This document shows, in pieces, positions 60,666 to 64,000 of a stretch of 64,000 nucleotides of DNA. The position numbers and the translations under genes were made by a program. Origin of the DNA: Anatilimnocola aggregata (GTDB lineage: Bacteria > Planctomycetota > Planctomycetia > Pirellulales > Pirellulaceae); assembly GCF_007747655.1 (NCBI RefSeq), contig NZ_CP036274.1, positions 4,340,001-4,404,000 on the forward strand, read 5' to 3'. The first letter of the stretch is position 1. The number at the start of each line of letters is the position of its first letter. Under the pieces are notes generated by a model. The model was given only the letters and a program-made list of their open reading frames with translations. It was not told where the DNA came from and did no database searches.

Positions 60666-61859
60666 GTGCAGTACGAATACATCACTTCGCATCAACACCT
60701 GCGCGATTTCTGCGAGGTGATTGCTTCGGCAGAAATCATCGCCTTCGACACGGAGTTCGTCTCCGAAGATACGTATTTGCCGGAGCTTTGCCTCCTGCAG
60801 ATTGCCGCCGATGGCCATCTGGCCATCGTCGACCCGCTGGAATTCAGCGATCTCACTCCCTTTTGGGAGCTCCTCTCGAAGCCGGGCAAAGAGTCGCTCG
60901 TCCATGCCGGCCGCGAAGAATTTCGCTTTTGCCTGCGTGCACTCGGCCATCGCCCCACGGACTGGTTCGATGTGCAACTGGCTGCCGGCCTGGTCGGGCT
61001 CGAATATCCCGCCTCGTACGGCACCTTGGTGCAAAAACTGCTAGGTAAGTCCCTCTCGAAAGACGAAACGCGGACCGATTGGCGGCGCCGCCCACTTTCG
61101 CAGCGGCAGATTGAATATGGTCTGCAAGACGTTGTCGACCTGCAGGCCATTCGCACGGTCCTGGTCAACCGGCTGAACGAACTCGGTCGGCTGGAATGGG
61201 TGAAGTCGGAACTTAAGGACTGGCAGGACGACGTCGAGCGGGCCGAACTGGGCGAACGCTGGCGGCGCGTCGGCGGCCTGGCTGGCATGTCCCCGCGAGC
61301 CCTGGCGATTGTCCGTGAACTGTGGATGTGGCGCGACGGCGAAGGTCAGCGGCGAAACATTCCCACGCGACGCATCCTGCGCGATGACCTGCTGTTGGAA
61401 CTAGCCAAGCGACAAACTTCGGATCCCAAGCGAATGCGCGCGGTCCGCGGCATGGAGCGGGGCGAGATTCTCCGCCACTTGCCAAAAATCGGCAGCTGCG
61501 TCGAAAAAGCGTTAGCCATGAAAGACGACGAACTTCCGCAGACCGAACGCCGCAGCAGCCGTCCGCAATTGAACCTGCTTGGTCAATTTCTTAGCACCGC
61601 TCTCGGCAGCATTTGTCGCTCGGCCCAAGTGGCGCCGAACCTCGCCGGCACGGCTCAGGACGTGCGCGACCTGGTGGCCTATCGCCTCGACCTCGGCGGC
61701 TTTGCTGCCGACGAGAAGCCTCTTCTCGCTACGGGTTGGCGGGCCGAAGTTGTCGGCCAGGTCATCGATCAACTCCTCTCCGGCGAACTAGCAATCCGCA
61801 TCGCCGACCCGCTCGACCACGAGCCTCTCGTCTTCGAACCGTGCACGCGCGGCGAATAG
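60666..61859 (+). CDS. rnd: Ribonuclease D
   Basis: A 397-aa DEDD-type 3'-5' exoribonuclease that trims tRNA precursors. Exonuclease motifs: motif I IAFDTEFVSEDTYLPELCLLQIA (D-x-E), motif II SLVHAGREEFRFCL, and motif III QIEYGLQDVVDLQAI, with two metal ions bound by the acidic residues. An HRDC domain follows from about 205: GMSPRALAIVRELWMWRDGEGQRRNIPTRRILRDDLLLELAKRQ. A second helical C-terminal part contains RDLVAYRLDLGGFAADEKPLLATGWRAE. The start is GTG at 60666, because MQYEYITSHQHLRDFC is the natural N-terminus and no ATG lies upstream in frame. It is followed by the nested inverted-repeat region and then by the bpt gene on the same strand. Confidence 0.93.
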   Translation: MQYEYITSHQHLRDFCEVIASAEIIAFDTEFVSEDTYLPELCLLQIAADGHLAIVDPLEFSDLTPFWELLSKPGKESLVHAGREEFRFCLRALGHRPTDWFDVQLAAGLVGLEYPASYGTLVQKLLGKSLSKDETRTDWRRRPLSQRQIEYGLQDVVDLQAIRTVLVNRLNELGRLEWVKSELKDWQDDVERAELGERWRRVGGLAGMSPRALAIVRELWMWRDGEGQRRNIPTRRILRDDLLLELAKRQTSDPKRMRAVRGMERGEILRHLPKIGSCVEKALAMKDDELPQTERRSSRPQLNLLGQFLSTALGSICRSAQVAPNLAGTAQDVRDLVAYRLDLGGFAADEKPLLATGWRAEVVGQVIDQLLSGELAIRIADPLDHEPLVFEPCTRGE

Positions 61860-62247
61860 CGGTCGTCTTATTTCATTCTCTCCCAGCCGCGGAGCGGCGC
61901 AAGATGCCCAGCCCACGGCGTGAGCCGTGGGTATGAATGCAAAAGTGAATCAATAGCCCCGGTAGGGGCGACACGATTGCGGAAGCGCGAGATGTTATCT
62001 GCGCGGTCTCGGCGGGGACCAACATCTAAATCCGGTTTATTCTCCACCTCTTTCGCCCCTGCCGGGGCTTCCGTTTCGCGTGCGATCCTTTCCCACGGCT
62101 CACGCCGTGGGCTGGGCATCTGATCGCCGCTGCCGCGGCTGGGGAATAAACCGTTCGCTATCTCGACGACTTCCGACTTCCGACCTGTCCCGTCTACTGG
62201 CGAACGGACCGTGGGATCGGCGATGATGGTGAGGACGGGGCGATGGC
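61860..62247. other. 388-bp gap between rnd and bpt, mostly repeat
   Basis: No ORF supported. It contains the 262-bp nested inverted repeat at 61882-62143. The last 100 bases before the bpt start include a GAGG ribosome site and no other clear signal. Confidence 0.6.
61882..62143. repeat. 262-bp nested inverted repeat
   Basis: The outer arms are CCCAGCC...AAGATGCCCAGCCCACGGC at 61882 onward and GCCGTGGGCTGGGCATCTG...GGCTGGG ending at 62143. Each outer arm contains a palindrome, CCCACGGCGTGAGCCGTGGG or its complement. Inner arms are AGCCCCGGTAGGGGCG (61953-61968) and GCCCCTGCCGGGGCT (62055-62069), each self-complementary. The centre holds GATGTT (about 61991) paired with AACATC around GGTC/GGACC. 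The unit thus folds either as one long cruciform or as several local hairpins. Confidence 0.7.
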
Positions 62248-62952
62248 ATGCAACCTCAAGAAATCATCATTTTCGATTCCCTTTCTCCCTGCCCTTATCT
62301 CGAAGGGCAGACGGCGCGGTTGCCGCATCGTCAACCGTTAAAGCGGCTGACCCTCAACCAATTCGATGAGCGGTTAGAGATCGGCGATCGGCGCAGTGGA
62401 ACGATGCTCTATCGCCCGGGCTGCCCGCATTGCCAGGCCTGTGAGCCGATTCGCCTGAACCTGCAAACGTTCCAGCCCAACGCCACGCAGCGGCGAACCT
62501 TTCGACTGGGAGAAGAACGACTCGAAACTCGCGTCGGCAGGCCAATCGTCGACGACCAGCGCGTGGAGTTGTTCAATTTGCATCGCGACTTGCGAGGACT
62601 CGACCGGGGGGATGACCCCATCGATGCTGCCGGCTACGAGCAGTTTCTAACCGACTCCTGCTGCCGCACCATTGAACTGAGCTATTGGCTGGCCGATCGG
62701 CTCGTTGGTATTGCAATTACCGATGTCGGCAGCCAGGCGCTCTCGGCGGTCTATTGCACGTACGATCCACGCCTGTCGGACCTCAGCATTGGCACTTACT
62801 CGGTGCTGAAGCAGGTGGAACTTTGCCGCGAGCAAGGTCGGCGGTACCTGTACCTTGGCTATTACGTCGCCGGGTCGCCGCACATGCTCTACAAGGCCAA
62901 GTTTCATCCGCACGAGCGGCGGATAAATGGCCAGTGGCAGTTATTTCCGTGA
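62248..62952 (+). CDS. bpt: Aspartate/glutamate leucyltransferase (Bpt) / arginyltransferase family
   Basis: A 234-aa aminoacyl-tRNA-protein transferase of the Ate1/Bpt family, which adds an amino acid (Leu in bacterial Bpt, Arg in Ate) to the N-terminal Asp or Glu of proteins and makes them N-degron substrates. Seen: SPCPYLEGQTARLPHRQP, RRSGTMLYRPGCPHCQACEPIRLNLQTF with the conserved CPxC..C block, a long AAA-independent acyltransferase core with LSYWLADRLVGIAITDV, and the C-terminal LYLGYYVAGSPHMLYKAKFHPHERRI (conserved YLGYY, YKA.F.P.E). Length is normal. Adaptor genes such as clpS are not in view. The ATG at 62248 has a GAGG a few bases upstream. Confidence 0.92.
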   Translation: MQPQEIIIFDSLSPCPYLEGQTARLPHRQPLKRLTLNQFDERLEIGDRRSGTMLYRPGCPHCQACEPIRLNLQTFQPNATQRRTFRLGEERLETRVGRPIVDDQRVELFNLHRDLRGLDRGDDPIDAAGYEQFLTDSCCRTIELSYWLADRLVGIAITDVGSQALSAVYCTYDPRLSDLSIGTYSVLKQVELCREQGRRYLYLGYYVAGSPHMLYKAKFHPHERRINGQWQLFP

Positions 62953-63140
62953 GGCGAGTGACCTCAAAAGATCAAAACTCGACCGGCGAAACGCCCTTCA
63001 GAAGGTCACCTACGGTCAAACTGGCATTGTATTTACGTCGATGGCTCCTAGAATTTCCTCTTTCCGGCTAGGTCTGCCCCAGGGACCCCGCCGGTCATTG
63101 AATCGTTTCGCAGATTTGGTTTCCGACACAGGCAACGAGC

Positions 63141-64000
63141 ATGCTTCACCACATACGGCAAAATTCGAAAATTCTTCTGGCCGTTTTCGGCGTCATTCTG
63201 ATTATCGCTTGGTTGGTTCTTCCTGCGATTCAGGGCATGTACGACTCGGCCGGGGGTGGTTCGCAGCGCGACCCGGTTGTGGTTACGTGGAAGGGTGGCA
63301 AGTTAACCGCCGGCGAATTGCGCCACTTGCGCGCGGTTCACAACACCACACTGCAATTCATCCTCTCGATCATTCAAGAGACCCGTACCCGTGGTGGCAC
63401 ACCGCGAGCCCCGGGCTACATGATGCTCATGCCCGAACAGCAATGGGTGGGCATTTCGCCCTACATGAACGAAGAAAGTCTCGTCAATACTCAGATTCTG
63501 GCCCAGCGCGCCCGGGCGATGGGTGTGGTTGCCAGCGACGAAACGGTGAAGCAGTTCCTGATCAAAATGAGCGACTTCATGCTCAACGAACGGGATCTGG
63601 CCGAACTCGTCGCCAAGGCAATTCCCGATGCGGCCATCATGGTGACGCAGGGTTCCGTCTTTGAGCACTTGAAGGACGAAATCCTCTCGCAGCAGATGCA
63701 GATCATGGCCCAAGCCGGCGTGAACACGCTGACACCGGGCGACTTGACCAATGTTCGCCTGCGCTTTGGCGATCACGGACTGCTGCCGCCGGGCGAAATG
63801 TGGAACTTGTACGAACGGTTCAATCGCAAGGTGGCGATTCAAGCGTATCCACTGGAAGTGACGAAATTCCTCGAACAGGTGAAAACACAGCCCACCGAAG
63901 AAGAGTTGAAGAAGCTGTTCGAAGAGGGACGCATGCTGCCGCCGAATCCGGAATTTCCGGAGCCCGGCTTCCGGCAGCCTCATCGCGTGGCCTTTGAATA
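63141..64000 (+). CDS. PpiD/SurA-like peptidyl-prolyl isomerase family protein (partial, N-terminal part)
   Basis: The first 286 residues of a membrane-anchored foldase. It starts MLHHIRQNSKILLAVFGVIL, with a single N-terminal helix (ILLAVFGVILIIAWLVLPAI) and a periplasmic chain after it. The chaperone-like part contains VVTWKGGKLTAGELRHLRAV, QILAQRARAMGVVASDETVKQFL (SurA_N-type helices) and NLYERFNRKVAIQAYPLEVTKFL. The parvulin catalytic domain would follow but lies beyond the window, and the frame is open to base 64000. The call rests on the SurA_N/PpiD pattern; the absence of the PPIase domain in view keeps confidence moderate. It begins 188 bases after bpt on the same strand. Confidence 0.78.
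   Translation, partial: MLHHIRQNSKILLAVFGVILIIAWLVLPAIQGMYDSAGGGSQRDPVVVTWKGGKLTAGELRHLRAVHNTTLQFILSIIQETRTRGGTPRAPGYMMLMPEQQWVGISPYMNEESLVNTQILAQRARAMGVVASDETVKQFLIKMSDFMLNERDLAELVAKAIPDAAIMVTQGSVFEHLKDEILSQQMQIMAQAGVNTLTPGDLTNVRLRFGDHGLLPPGEMWNLYERFNRKVAIQAYPLEVTKFLEQVKTQPTEEELKKLFEEGRMLPPNPEFPEPGFRQPHRVAFE

Overview
The window looks like chromosomal DNA of a planctomycete, most likely of the Pirellulales type. The evidence is a BBP7-type outer-membrane beta-barrel, an SHD1-domain secreted protein, a DUF1080 protein, a formylglycine-type sulfatase, an FG-GAP protein, Gfo/Idh/MocA and Ldh2 oxidoreductases, HemQ, many lineage-style hypothetical proteins, and intergenic DNA rich in palindromic repeats. 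GC content is moderately high. I found no rRNA, tRNA, CRISPR array, prophage or plasmid gene.

Layout. 1-10.5 kb: partial queA (-), a GT4 glycosyltransferase, rsmH behind a hairpin-rich leader, a cpYpsA/SLOG protein, an SHD1/WD40-like secreted protein (-), a membrane protein, a DUF1080 protein, an Ldh2-family dehydrogenase, a membrane protein and hemQ (-). 10.5-12.3 kb: two 309-bp degenerate REP/RAYT-type elements in direct orientation bracket a frameshifted secreted-protein gene. 12.3-25 kb: an esterase-SMP30 fusion and a sulfatase (-), a Tat-type protein, a Pro/Tyr-rich secreted protein, a MOSC protein, a minus-strand set (small exported protein, membrane-anchored excisionase-type HTH protein, OmpA-like lipoprotein), a Gfo/Idh/MocA enzyme and an ABC exporter. 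25-34.3 kb: a 66-aa ORF followed by a 2911-aa cyclic beta-1,2-glucan synthase-like enzyme. 34.3-45.3 kb: a SulP transporter, an NtrB/NtrC-like pair, a secretin-motif exported protein, further exported or membrane proteins, an FG-GAP protein and a BBP7 porin. 45.7-53.1 kb: an alpha/beta hydrolase and the PrkA-YeaH-SpoVR stress operon with a fourth small gene. 53.7-64 kb: mnmG, a copper P-type ATPase, a metallophosphoesterase, an ATP-grasp protein with a repetitive insert, RNase D, the Bpt/Ate transferase and a partial PpiD/SurA-like foldase.

Most genes are housekeeping, envelope or polysaccharide-related. The most unusual content is non-coding. At least four classes of palindromic element occupy the intergenic regions: RAYT remnants with REP-like ends; a GGGGGGTGT / GATAGCGCAAC family in which the stem sequence differs between loci but is shared within a locus; a CCGTAGTC-stem family; and a nested 262-bp inverted repeat. 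One gene appears to have acquired its 3' end from an element copy. The ATP-grasp gene carries an in-frame 52-codon tandem repeat inside its catalytic fold.
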